This document shows positions 9,136-17,724 of a stretch of 18,298 nt of DNA, in pieces (position 1 is the first letter of the stretch; every line of letters starts with the position of its first letter). The stretch spans positions 1-18,298 of the forward strand of contig JAGHCE010000126.1 in NCBI GenBank assembly GCA_021160625.1, given 5' to 3'. A model generated the notes under the pieces. That model saw nothing but the letters and a program-made list of their open reading frames with translations. It was not told the DNA's origin and did not search any database. Made by a program: the position numbers and the translations under genes. The stretch is from Planctomycetota bacterium (GTDB lineage Bacteria; Planctomycetota; DG-23; SLPQ01).

Positions 9136-12100
9136 TTCACTGCCCCCCGTGCCGCTCGTTTTTCGTCCAGGCTCAGGTGGTGATCGTTGATCCGGTCGCC
9201 CTTGAAGAGGTGATACCAGGGCGCGGACTTCACATCCTTGCCGCGATCTTTTTTCCAGTGAATCTTGGGCTTTTCGCGCAGGATGCCCGCACCCTTCTTT
9301 TTCACGTCAGGCACGGACATGAAGGGGCGGATGTTCAGACGTACGCCATCGTTGAGGTCCGGGTCCCAGCCGATGGGCTGCTTTTCAATAGGCTTCCAAC
9401 GCACAAAGATGTCGTAGGGCGTTTCGCCTTCAAGGATGAGTTCGAGGCGTTTCTTGAGTGTTTCGGCTGCGGCCAGGCGTTCCTGCGCGCCGTCCACACC
9501 TGAGGAGATGTCATCCTTCTGGCGTTTAATCCAGTCGCCCAGGTAGGTGTAGATCAAGGTTTCGAGGTTCTTGCGGTCGAGCTTATGGTAGTTGACCAGG
9601 ACAGAGAACCCGCCGCGCAGGCCGTCCCAAATGTGCCAGATGAACGGCCGCTGGTGAAACAACTGACAGTGCTGGGCGAAGAACTTATCGCGCAGCCAGG
9701 AATCGAGCGTCTTCCCCGTGTGGTCGGCCTGTTTAAGCAGTTCGGAGAGCTTATCCGTGCTCCAATCGTCGCCGTAGGCGGCGGCCAGGAGGTTGAGCAG
9801 CCGGTCCGTGGCCGACGCTTCCCCGCGCACCGGTGGTATACAGACAATGCCGTCCTTGTCAGCGAACTTGAGCAGGTCGTTGCATTTGCCGACGAACGCG
9901 CGGGCCTCATCGGAGAGTTCCATCTCGCTGTCCAGTTCGGCGGGCCAGCGGTAGCCCAGGAGTCGGGCGACGGCAGCCTGAAGGACGGTTGCATCAGTGC
10001 GCAGCGGGCCGTGGACAGTCCATTTTGTCTCTTCATCCCAGATCACCGAACCGCAAGGGTGGCCGTGGAAGATCCATTGGGTGGGGTCATCGGAATAGGG
10101 CATGGGCAGGCCGTTGGGGTATTTTTCTTGGGCTACTTTAGTCCAATGGTCGAGGTCGAAGGGAATTTCAACGAGGGTGGCGTTAGTGACATTCCTTTTC
10201 TTGTCAATTTTCCTAACTTCGGCGTTAAAGGATGAATCTTGAGTGAAACAAAATATTGGCAAATAGTCTATCTCATTTACTGGAAGAACAACTGCGGCAC
10301 TTTGGTCAAGCAACCATCCCCTATATTGGCACGTTCTAAGTTCACCTAGTAGCGAAACTGTTATACCTTTCTTGCCCCAGGCCTTATTCCCCCTTTGGTC
10401 AGAGTCGTGTAGCTTAATTCTTCGAATCTTTCTTGATTCACGTAAATGTCCTTTCTCCATGTCATAGTCAATTATCAGATGTAATCCACCATAATGGCAG
10501 GTTGCCGGAAAAGTTGCCTGTTGACAATGCCATTTCTGACAAAAAACTGACACCTCCCAGAAACTTCTTTGGAACTTAGGGACATCGCCGTTTTGAATTC
10601 CAGCCAACCCTTCTGCGTGAGACTTAAGTAAACCAATGTTTGTACATCTTTTCTCAAGAACTATACGAGCATCACCATAGCCCAGTACTTTGCTAGTCTC
10701 GAGGCGAATAATATTGCCAGAGGAAAGTAATTTAGCCTTGGAAGGTGGATTAACCTCGAATGTGGCATCAATTCCAGAAACGGCTATACGATTGTTTGCG
10801 AGGATTAATAAGAGGACATCGGCTCCTATCGAACTTTCAAATGCGTTTGCACCAAGTTGAGATACAACAGCAATTCTTTCTTTTTCAACTAGTGCCACTC
10901 GAAGTTTATTATATGATTTTTGGTAAAGCCAATTCTGAGGAAGAACTAAGCATTGGCAACCATTTCTTACAAAGACCTCACCTCTACTAAGAAATGTAAC
11001 AGCCAAATCTGCGCGGCTATCATAGTAATTCCGTTGACTAAATGAGCGCAATATTTGTGACTGCTTTCTCTCACCAAGATACGGTGGGTTTGTAAACAAC
11101 AAATCGTACTCGTATTGTACTATTTCAGCAGTCTTAGCTAGTCCTTTAGCAACTATCCCCAGTTCACCTTTTTCATCATCTTTCTCGACTCCTAGTGCCT
11201 TCGACAACAACGGTCCAACCTCTTCCCAATTCAGTTCAAACAGCGACCCCTTACCGAGGCTAGCCTCCGGGTTAATGAGGCTGCCGAGTACCGGAGCATC
11301 CTTGAATAGCTTGTAGAGCTGTTCGAGATGAAACGAGAGTAAATTATCGCCATCAGCCAGCGCCAACCATTCCTCTTTCTTGGCGCTGATGGACAATCCC
11401 GAACACGCCACATTCAGCTCCGGCAATTGCCGGTATCCGCCCGCACCCAGATAGCGCCAAGCCGCAAGCGCCAAGGCAAAGGCCGCCAGCTCCACGCAGC
11501 GTTGATCGATTTCCAGGCCGTGGATGTTCTCGGCGAGCACCCGGTCTACTGCCTCGCGCGCAGTTAGCCCTTCTAATTCCATGCGCATGGGCACGAGCAT
11601 GAGGAAAGCAGCGACCAGGAAATGCCCGGACCCGCAGCACGGATCAAGCGTCTTGAGTTCCGCGAGCTTCTCCGGCCACCCGTCAAAGGTTCCAGCCGCC
11701 GGAGTCCACTTGCCGTCCTCGCCCTTGACGAAGCGAAGGTATTCCAGCGGTACGCCGGGAAGTGACGCCTTTTGGCGCAATTCGTCTTCGGTCTTCGCGT
11801 TCTTCAGATCATCCTCAGTCAGCCGCCGCGCCGCCCACCAGGCTCCGAGTGAGTTGTCCAGAAGGAAAGCTACCATGTACGGCTCGGTGAAGAGCTGGGT
11901 GACGGCGGGCAACTCCCGCGCGCCTATTTTCACTTCGGACCTATTAACTTCGTCTTTTTTCTTAGCCTGCCAGAACTGGTAAACCCATCCCAGGGAATCC
12001 GAGGCATGGAACACCTCCACGGGCAGTTCCGCGAGAAGCCGCTCCAGCTTCTGCTGGTGCTCAGGCGGCAGTTCCAGTTGAAAAACCGGGGAATCCGGCC

Positions 12101-12542
12101 TGAATATCTGCGGCAGCATACGGGCGGCGAAACGTGAAGCCAGTTCCCAACCGTTCTTCGCGCCCTCCTCGGCGGCCAGGTCCTCGCACTCTTCCAGGCT
12201 TACGGCCACGGGCTCATCAGGGTCCGGGTACATGAGCAGGTTGTTTTCCGCCAGGAAGCGGGCGAAGAGCATCCGGTGCCAGTGCTCGTAGGCGATCTCC
12301 TCGACGAGACGGGCGATCTCCTGCGTCTCCTTCTTGGCGTGCCGGAAGTCGCCTAGCTGGCGGCCGTGGATGCGAAGTTTGCGGCGCAGTTCCTTCTCGT
12401 CGGCGCTCAAATGCGCGTAGGGTTTGGGCTCGCCCACCCCAAGCTGCTCAACGGCAGCGCGGGCAGCGGCCTCGGCCACGTCCCGCGCCTCCATAACGGT
12501 ACGTTCCAGCTTGTTTCTGAGCGTCTTTTCGAGTGCCTGCAT
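9132..12542 (-). CDS. pglX: BREX adenine-specific DNA methyltransferase PglX
   Basis: PglX transfers a methyl group from S-adenosylmethionine to N6 of adenine in a short non-palindromic motif, marking host DNA, and is also needed for exclusion. From the ATG at 12542 the product is 1136 aa. Visible motifs are SAM-binding motif I DPCCGSGHF at about 300-308, GLEID at about 342-346 and catalytic TNPPY at about 484-488, followed by a long specificity region and a conserved C-terminal domain. Another ATG at 12563 overlaps the brxC stop (TGATG) and adds seven residues. I prefer 12542 because GAGG lies nine nt upstream, whereas 12563 has only a weak site. The stop overlaps the next start (ATGA). The stretch at about 10,140-11,220 is much more A+T-rich than the rest of the gene, a sign of exchange of the specificity domain. 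The frame is intact throughout. Confidence 0.94.
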   Translation of the reverse strand: MQALEKTLRNKLERTVMEARDVAEAAARAAVEQLGVGEPKPYAHLSADEKELRRKLRIHGRQLGDFRHAKKETQEIARLVEEIAYEHWHRMLFARFLAENNLLMYPDPDEPVAVSLEECEDLAAEEGAKNGWELASRFAARMLPQIFRPDSPVFQLELPPEHQQKLERLLAELPVEVFHASDSLGWVYQFWQAKKKDEVNRSEVKIGARELPAVTQLFTEPYMVAFLLDNSLGAWWAARRLTEDDLKNAKTEDELRQKASLPGVPLEYLRFVKGEDGKWTPAAGTFDGWPEKLAELKTLDPCCGSGHFLVAAFLMLVPMRMELEGLTAREAVDRVLAENIHGLEIDQRCVELAAFALALAAWRYLGAGGYRQLPELNVACSGLSISAKKEEWLALADGDNLLSFHLEQLYKLFKDAPVLGSLINPEASLGKGSLFELNWEEVGPLLSKALGVEKDDEKGELGIVAKGLAKTAEIVQYEYDLLFTNPPYLGERKQSQILRSFSQRNYYDSRADLAVTFLSRGEVFVRNGCQCLVLPQNWLYQKSYNKLRVALVEKERIAVVSQLGANAFESSIGADVLLLILANNRIAVSGIDATFEVNPPSKAKLLSSGNIIRLETSKVLGYGDARIVLEKRCTNIGLLKSHAEGLAGIQNGDVPKFQRSFWEVSVFCQKWHCQQATFPATCHYGGLHLIIDYDMEKGHLRESRKIRRIKLHDSDQRGNKAWGKKGITVSLLGELRTCQYRGWLLDQSAAVVLPVNEIDYLPIFCFTQDSSFNAEVRKIDKKRNVTNATLVEIPFDLDHWTKVAQEKYPNGLPMPYSDDPTQWIFHGHPCGSVIWDEETKWTVHGPLRTDATVLQAAVARLLGYRWPAELDSEMELSDEARAFVGKCNDLLKFADKDGIVCIPPVRGEASATDRLLNLLAAAYGDDWSTDKLSELLKQADHTGKTLDSWLRDKFFAQHCQLFHQRPFIWHIWDGLRGGFSVLVNYHKLDRKNLETLIYTYLGDWIKRQKDDISSGVDGAQERLAAAETLKKRLELILEGETPYDIFVRWKPIEKQPIGWDPDLNDGVRLNIRPFMSVPDVKKKGAGILREKPKIHWKKDRGKDVKSAPWYHLFKGDRINDHHLSLDEKRAARGAVK

Positions 12543-12562
12543 TCCTGTCTTCCTCGTTCGCA

Positions 12563-15500
12563 TCAGCGGATCACCACCGGCCCTTTGGCCACGGCCTTTT
12601 TTAACTGGTCTTGGACATCCTTCACCCAGGCGTCAACGTCCTCGGGCGACTTGAGCGTGCGGCGCGGGATGTCAACGGTCTGCGTCTCCGGCTCCAGGGA
12701 CTTGGCCGCCAACTCCCTGGCGCGGTCAAAGCGGCCGGAAAGTGCGTCGATCCGGTCGCGCCAGACCGCCAGGGGATGTTGCTCCAACGCAGAGATGAGC
12801 TCCTGGTGCGTCCCCATGGTCAGTTTGGGAGCATCGGTAATATCACACTGCCCGCGAATGGCATCGCGCTCGTCCTCTGCGAGTTGCTGCCAGGAGTCAT
12901 CGACTTCCAGGTTCTTGGTCTTCTTTTTCAACTCATCCGCGTATCGTTTCTGCTGAGCGGTCAACTCTTTGCGCAACGCATCTTCCAGAGATTTCAGAAG
13001 TGGCAGGACCGGGTCGGGGTCAGCCAAAAGCAGACGCTGTTTCTCGATGGCTTCGGCCTGTTGCCGTGCTTCCTGGGCGGCCTTCAAATCGCCCGCATGC
13101 TTCAGGAGGTCGCGGAGCTTCTCCCAGGTTGGATAGCGTTTCTCGATACGCTTGGCCTGGTTCTCCCAGGCCTCGATGGACGATTTCAGATCGTCCCGCC
13201 GGTTGTAAATGGCCAGGAGTTGCTCATTGCCCGAGGAAAGGCGGATTTCCTCGAGCGATGCCACATCGGGTCGCTCGGGTTTGGGCGCTTCGCCACCGGC
13301 CTTCTCTGCCAATTGGCCCGCAAGCCGCAGAAATTCAGGGACGGCGGCCAACTCTTCGCCTTGCTTGGCCTGCACTCCAAGTCGCTGGAGGACTTTGCGA
13401 ATCTGGATACGCTGGCTCGTCGAAACCGTGGCCGATTCGACCTTGAATGTGGCCTTGCCAATGGCCTTGCGTTCGAGGTCCTTGGGATCGACAGTGCGTC
13501 CACGGTCATCCTGCGCCCGGATCAGGCCCGCGATTAGAAGGACCTGCAATCCGCCGTCAACAGCGTCTCGAGACCAGCCATAGGACGATGCCTCGAAGTT
13601 CGTGCGGATGTCCGCGCCTTTCTTGCCGCCCGCGATGAACGCCAGGATCGCCTTGCAGACGGAGTTCTTGGCCGGTTCGCCGTCGTCCCCGACCGCCTTC
13701 AGAGCGTCCGGTGCCCCCTGCTTCGCCTTGGCATAGACCTTGTCCCATCCGGCATGATCGGCCAGGTGGAATTGGGGGTAGAGGCGTTGGAGCGCGTTTT
13801 CGGCCGCCTCCAGAATCATGTCCTGGAGGGAATTGCCAAGGATTTCGTTCCCACCTCCCTGGAACACACGTGCGCCGGAGAACGACTCGTCCAAAAGTTC
13901 TCTGATCTTACCTTCGGCGGTTTGTCTTATTGTTTCCATGGCCGCCCGGGCTTCCGTGCCTTCCGGACTGTTTGGAACGCCACGCTTGTCCAGCGTCGCA
14001 GTCGCGGCCTTGTAGTCGATCAGGTGATGCCGAAGGTCGTCGGCTGAACGCTTCGGGATGTAAACGAAGATGGTCGGCGACTGGTTCCCGGCCTGTCGCG
14101 CGTCCACGCGCACGGAGTTTTCGTCGATGGACCATCCGTCCCGCACCCACACGTAAACGCGCTTGGCACTGTCCTGGGGCAATTGGGCGTCGAACACGGG
14201 AGAGAGCTCACGGGTGACCTTGGCATTGCCTTGGGTTAGTGACAGTTTCTTGACCAGTTCGGCGAACGTTCTGCGGATTCGGTCGTCACGCTCCGCTTCC
14301 ACCCGGTGCGCCTCGTTGGCCAGTTGACTGCGCTGACTCAGAAATTCGTCGTTCCAAGCCGCACTCTCTTCGGTTTGGATTCGATACTCGTCGCCGACCT
14401 TCATGAGGAGTTCGCATTTGTCCAACAGACCAGGGAGCTTGTTGCGAAGCGAACCGCTTCCTGCCGCGAGGTCGTCGACCATGAGGTCCGCTATGGTGTC
14501 GAGGGTCGCATGAATGCCGGCCTCGTCATTGCTGGCAGCGAGCTTATTGATGAGGAAGACCAGGCCACAGGCGCGCGCCACCAATTGCTGGTCTGGCGAA
14601 CCCTTGATCCATTTCATGGTCTTCTCGTGGACCTTCCGGGGCAAAATACGCGCCTGGAGCAATTTGTCGGCCGAGTCGAAGTACAGCAGGTCCGCAGGGA
14701 TGACGCATCCCAGCGAAGAATCCAGATTCGTCTGAATGACCTTGTGAACCATGCTGAGCTGGTTGCGCAGCTGGCTGTCGGTGCCCGTTTGGTCGAGGAC
14801 GCGCAGGGTGTATTCCCAGAACCGCCGCCGAACCGGAAGGATAGGGTAGTCCTGGGCGAAATGAGGCACGTCGTCCTGACGATGCCCGATGCTGGTGTTC
14901 GCCAGGTGCCTGGACACCTCGCCAAGGTTGGTTTGCATGATTTTCTCGATCTCGCCGATAGCGTCCGGTTTCTTGGCGAGAATGACCTGCCGAATCACTG
15001 CATCCACATCGGCGTCGGAAAGCTCGACGCGAATCGTGAACCGGCCTTCCAGCTTTTTGAGATTGGCGGTGCCCGTGACTGCCGTCTGGCCCGTGCCGAT
15101 GAAGAGCAATTTGCCGCCAATGTTCTTGCAGCAGGATTCAACGACCTCCTGGACCTCAATGGACCGCTGGCTGTCTTCCCCGATGTACTGCTGGACTTCG
15201 TCGAGTACGATCAGGGTCAACGGGAACTTACCGTCCTTGGTCAGTGCCTGGCGAATAGCCTTCAACATGTCGTCGCTGCTGATGTCTTGAACGAACGGGT
15301 AGAGGTTGTTGAGCGTTTCCACGCAAGTGGCCGGTGACGAGAACAGGTTCGGTTTTGCCTTGACGAGCGCCGCGTGCAGCCCCTCGGCCACGTAGAAGTT
15401 GTCCAGTTCCTCGCGCCAGTCGTAACCATTTTTTTCGACCTCTTTGCGGACCTTATCGTATATGTCCTCGTTCCGGAGCCACATGACGAAGCGGGCCACG

Positions 15501-15994
15501 GGGTATTGCTCGGGAAGTCCGACGGACTTGAAGATGATGCGCAGCAGGGCCAGGCGGACGCTTCCGCTCGCACTCGCCCCAAGGGTGCCGGACGCGGCAT
15601 GCAGCCCTCCGTGGCGTTTGCCCGCGGTGTCGAGTTCCTTCAGCAGGTCCTGGATGCCCTGCGGCAGGTTGGCGATGCCGCGTGCGGTCGCGCCGTCGGG
15701 GAATTCCGTATCCGACCACAGAGCGCGCAGCATCTTGACCAAGTGGGACTTGCCAGACCCGTAGAAGCCACTCACCCAGACGGCTGGTTGCTGGGCCTGG
15801 TTAATGTTCTTGAGATAGGTCTCGAGGATGTGCGCCAGACCTTTTTCATACTGGCCGTCGCAGACGAAAGTCTCCAATTCGTAACGGAGCACGGCAAGGG
15901 CCTGTTCGGTCCGCTCGTCGTTGACATTGGCCACTCCCTCATTGACAAGCTTCCTGGTTGACGGGTCCTTGGCATAAACTTGTCTGTTGTTCAT
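12563..15994 (-). CDS. brxC: BREX P-loop ATPase BrxC
   Basis: BrxC is the large P-loop protein of BREX (PglY counterpart), required for both methylation and phage exclusion. The product is 1143 aa from the ATG at 15994, beginning MNNRQVYAKD. An in-frame start 60 nt upstream lies inside brxB and is rejected, because AGGAG sits seven nt before 15994. The Walker A motif GFYGSGKSHL is at about 76-85 and Walker B LIVLDEVQQY at about 261-270. The C-terminal third is rich in Lys, Glu and Gln helices (about 900-1060) and is probably coiled coil. The gene begins 14 nt after the brxB stop and ends with TGA overlapping the upstream candidate pglX start. Size and motif order are as expected for the family. 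Confidence 0.95.
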   Translation of the reverse strand: MNNRQVYAKDPSTRKLVNEGVANVNDERTEQALAVLRYELETFVCDGQYEKGLAHILETYLKNINQAQQPAVWVSGFYGSGKSHLVKMLRALWSDTEFPDGATARGIANLPQGIQDLLKELDTAGKRHGGLHAASGTLGASASGSVRLALLRIIFKSVGLPEQYPVARFVMWLRNEDIYDKVRKEVEKNGYDWREELDNFYVAEGLHAALVKAKPNLFSSPATCVETLNNLYPFVQDISSDDMLKAIRQALTKDGKFPLTLIVLDEVQQYIGEDSQRSIEVQEVVESCCKNIGGKLLFIGTGQTAVTGTANLKKLEGRFTIRVELSDADVDAVIRQVILAKKPDAIGEIEKIMQTNLGEVSRHLANTSIGHRQDDVPHFAQDYPILPVRRRFWEYTLRVLDQTGTDSQLRNQLSMVHKVIQTNLDSSLGCVIPADLLYFDSADKLLQARILPRKVHEKTMKWIKGSPDQQLVARACGLVFLINKLAASNDEAGIHATLDTIADLMVDDLAAGSGSLRNKLPGLLDKCELLMKVGDEYRIQTEESAAWNDEFLSQRSQLANEAHRVEAERDDRIRRTFAELVKKLSLTQGNAKVTRELSPVFDAQLPQDSAKRVYVWVRDGWSIDENSVRVDARQAGNQSPTIFVYIPKRSADDLRHHLIDYKAATATLDKRGVPNSPEGTEARAAMETIRQTAEGKIRELLDESFSGARVFQGGGNEILGNSLQDMILEAAENALQRLYPQFHLADHAGWDKVYAKAKQGAPDALKAVGDDGEPAKNSVCKAILAFIAGGKKGADIRTNFEASSYGWSRDAVDGGLQVLLIAGLIRAQDDRGRTVDPKDLERKAIGKATFKVESATVSTSQRIQIRKVLQRLGVQAKQGEELAAVPEFLRLAGQLAEKAGGEAPKPERPDVASLEEIRLSSGNEQLLAIYNRRDDLKSSIEAWENQAKRIEKRYPTWEKLRDLLKHAGDLKAAQEARQQAEAIEKQRLLLADPDPVLPLLKSLEDALRKELTAQQKRYADELKKKTKNLEVDDSWQQLAEDERDAIRGQCDITDAPKLTMGTHQELISALEQHPLAVWRDRIDALSGRFDRARELAAKSLEPETQTVDIPRRTLKSPEDVDAWVKDVQDQLKKAVAKGPVVIR

Positions 15995-16008
15995 CGCACA
16001 CTCCTGTA

Positions 16009-16560
16009 TCAAGCTTCCATGTCCGCCGTGATCGGAACGGCCAGGTAATTCCACCCATCGTATCCATCGAGCAGCCGGTAGTTGTTGTTCTCGAATGTGC
16101 CCGGGAAAAAGACCACCAGCCGCCCCTTGACCATCGGCGCGAGCTTGTCCACGACGGCCTTAACCTTGAGCAAGCCGAAGAGAGAACCGACGCCTTTCAG
16201 GGCAACCACACTGCCCTCGTTCACACCTACTGTCTGTAGGAACTGGCGGAAACGGCCCTCAATATAATCCAGATACTGCGGCAACAGCGTGGCGAGGAGA
16301 TCGGGCTTCCGGTAGTAGCTCTCCGCATAGCGTTGCCTGGACAACCATTCCGCAAAGGTGTCTGTCAGATCGAACACGGACCACTCGTGTCCCGATTCAC
16401 GTGTGGCTATCTCGAACTCGTCTATCTTCGCGCGGAGCCGCAGTTCTTCGTTCTCGTTGTAGACGCAGAAAATCACCCGCTGTGCCGGTGCGGCGTCGTC
16501 ACGCCAGGGCACGCTGATGAACTTCGCGTAGGATGCCAGCAATCGTCTAATTCTGTTCAC
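16009..16560 (-). CDS. brxB: BREX protein BrxB (DUF1788)
   Basis: A 183-residue protein of the BrxB/DUF1788 family, close to the family's usual length of about 200. It is a small core component of type 1 BREX needed for defence and methylation; its molecular role is unclear. The pattern RVIFCVYNENEELRLRAKI near the N-terminus, the central DLTDTFAEWL, and the C-terminal strand RLVVFFPGTFENNNYRLLDG followed by WNYLAVPI are typical. It uses a GTG start at 16560, with GGAG seven nt upstream. The start lies inside the end of brxA, a 14-nt overlap, which implies coupled translation. There are no membrane segments or signal peptide, so the protein is cytoplasmic. Confidence 0.92.
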   Translation of the reverse strand: MNRIRRLLASYAKFISVPWRDDAAPAQRVIFCVYNENEELRLRAKIDEFEIATRESGHEWSVFDLTDTFAEWLSRQRYAESYYRKPDLLATLLPQYLDYIEGRFRQFLQTVGVNEGSVVALKGVGSLFGLLKVKAVVDKLAPMVKGRLVVFFPGTFENNNYRLLDGYDGWNYLAVPITADMEA

Positions 16561-17368
16561 GTATCCACTCCATTTCCTGCTGCGTCAGCAACGCCGGAAA
16601 CAGGACCTCGATCACGTTGCTTACCCGCTTGAAGACGATCCATCCTTTGCGTGAAGCGGTCTCCGCAAGCTCTACGGCCCTCTCGAACGAGCAATCGAGC
16701 AGTCTGGCGTAATTGGTCTTGAAGAGCGATTCGCCGCGTTCGCCGGTCAGGAAACCGAGGAAGAGAGCATACGCAGTTGAACCTGCTGTCGATTTCGCCT
16801 TCGACCTGACCTTCTTCACGCGTCCGGAAAGGTGACCGATCTGCGTCCACGAGGAGGCGAGATTCTGGGCCGTGGAGATCAACGTGGCCTTACTGAACCG
16901 CCCCGGGTATTTCTTCTCCAGGTACTCCTCCAACGCCTCGCGCGAGAAGACTTGGCCCTCCGACAACTTCAAGACAAACGGGGCGGTGATTCTAAGAAGT
17001 GGGTCCCGTGCATAGGCACAGAGCGCGGCGATCAACGGACGCCCTTCAGAATCACGCTGCCAGAAGTATCGGAGGGTTCTAAACAGAGTGGTATCCGGGC
17101 TCAGCGCATAGAGATCCATAAGGTGTCGCCGGGTGAGAACCCTGGTTCGATGGGATCGCTTCCCGAGACAATTATCTTCTTCAATAGCCTGAACGTAGGC
17201 GGTACTCGTTGGCGAAGAGGCCGGAACCGAGTCCAAGAGATGACGCAGTTCAAGAAGCATCATAGTCCGAGCCATGTGAGCGCTGCCGCGCTTTTGGCTG
17301 AACCCGTACTTCTCCAGACTGCCGTTTGAGGACTCACTTTTCATCGTTTTTTGAATCTTCCTTAGCAT
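16547..17368 (-). CDS. brxA: BREX protein BrxA (DUF1819)
   Basis: BrxA/DUF1819 family protein of 273 aa. Characterised BrxA proteins are small helical DNA-binding proteins with winged-helix-like parts; they contribute to exclusion more than to methylation. Family-like stretches are LFRTLRYFW, a helical middle with FSREALEEYLEKKYPGRFSKATLISTAQN read in segments, SSWTQIGHLSGRVKK, and a C-terminal helix pair ending MEWIREQN. At 273 aa it is longer than the roughly 200 aa I associate with many BrxA proteins. The start at 17368 is chosen because GGAG is six nt upstream. GTG at 17371 and ATG at 17344 are alternatives, the latter with a poorly spaced site. The gene begins inside the HTH gene and runs into brxB, so it is part of the same transcript. 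Confidence 0.88.
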   Translation of the reverse strand: MLRKIQKTMKSESSNGSLEKYGFSQKRGSAHMARTMMLLELRHLLDSVPASSPTSTAYVQAIEEDNCLGKRSHRTRVLTRRHLMDLYALSPDTTLFRTLRYFWQRDSEGRPLIAALCAYARDPLLRITAPFVLKLSEGQVFSREALEEYLEKKYPGRFSKATLISTAQNLASSWTQIGHLSGRVKKVRSKAKSTAGSTAYALFLGFLTGERGESLFKTNYARLLDCSFERAVELAETASRKGWIVFKRVSNVIEVLFPALLTQQEMEWIREQN

Positions 17369-17540
17369 CACTGGCTCCGCCCGATTTCACCCACTCGTCG
17401 ATCTCATCCTTCCGAAACTTCCAGAGTCGGCCAATCTTGTGCCCAGGCATATCCCTTTCACTTGTCCACCTGTAAACGGTATCCCGCTTGATGCCGAGAT
17501 AAGCCGCGATCTCATCTACGGAGAGCCATCGATCTTCCAT
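17334..17540 (-). CDS. Small excisionase/MerR-type helix-turn-helix DNA-binding protein
   Basis: A 68-residue protein whose first 50 residues form an HTH_17 (excisionase/MerR-like) domain: WLSVDEIAAYLGIKRDTVYRW, split as a helix-turn-helix, then a wing with IGRLWKFRKDEIDEWV. The tail is short and acidic-basic. Start candidates are GTG 17552, ATG 17543 and ATG 17540. I use 17540 because GGAG lies six nt upstream and the family usually starts just before the first helix. It is the first gene after the promoter, and its end overlaps brxA by about 35 nt, so it probably controls or tunes the BREX operon. A direct excisionase role is less likely because no integrase is visible. Many BREX loci carry the larger WYL-type BrxR regulator instead, and this is not one. 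Confidence 0.82.
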   Translation of the reverse strand: MEDRWLSVDEIAAYLGIKRDTVYRWTSERDMPGHKIGRLWKFRKDEIDEWVKSGGASDAKEDSKNDEK

Positions 17541-17589
17541 CATTGTCTCCACTCACTCCGAGGGTTATTGGCAATCTTCAAAACGCCTG

Positions 17590-17612
17590 CCTGTGCGTTG
17601 CACGCAGACAGG
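17590..17612 (-). promoter_or_regulatory. Stem-loop in the operon leader
   Basis: An imperfect inverted repeat: CCTGTGCGT pairs with ACGCA-(GA)-CAGG across a TGC loop, giving nine pairs with a two-base bulge. It lies in the predicted leader, about 50 nt before the HTH start. It is followed by only four T residues, so it is not a convincing terminator. It could be an operator half-site pair for the HTH protein, an RNA structure affecting translation, or a genomic repeat. Confidence 0.4.
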
Positions 17613-17696
17613 GCCTCGCGTTTTCAGTTGGTGGATCGGTTTGCATGGTCCAGCATTCGACGCTTCATCCAGACAAACCGGCACAAACGAGGATAA

Positions 17697-17724
17697 AATA
17701 TATCAGATGGAAGGCTATTGTCAA
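17697..17724 (-). promoter_or_regulatory. Near-consensus sigma-70 promoter for the BREX operon
   Basis: On the minus strand, a perfect -35 TTGACA (17724-17719) is separated by 16 nt from a -10 TATATT (17702-17697). The -10 is preceded by TG one base away, an extended -10 feature. Transcription would start near 17690, giving a leader of about 150 nt before the HTH gene. It points into the operon and is the only strong promoter-like match I saw in the right-hand non-coding region. The motif is read directly; activity is inferred. Confidence 0.75.

Noticed and set aside
11948..11953. Six-base homopolymer in pglX as a possible phase-variation switch
   Set aside because: Six identical bases are too few to predict frequent slippage. 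The frame is intact, and similar six-base runs occur in other genes of the window, for example near 1147 and 17347.
14306..15337. Long open frame on the plus strand (343 codons) inside brxC
   Set aside because: It is antisense to a clear BrxC with Walker motifs. Such long mirror frames are common in G+C-rich coding DNA, and no protein family pattern or ribosome-binding site is seen. The same applies to the plus-strand frames at 12,611-13,537 and 6,053-6,904.
15995..16054. Upstream in-frame extension of brxC
   Set aside because: It lies inside brxB, lacks the family N-terminus, and the ATG at 15994 has an ideal AGGAG seven nt upstream.
17334..17540. HTH gene as an excisionase of an integrated element
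   Set aside because: No integrase, recombinase, attachment-site repeat or phage gene is visible in the window. Its position and overlap with brxA favour a BREX regulator.
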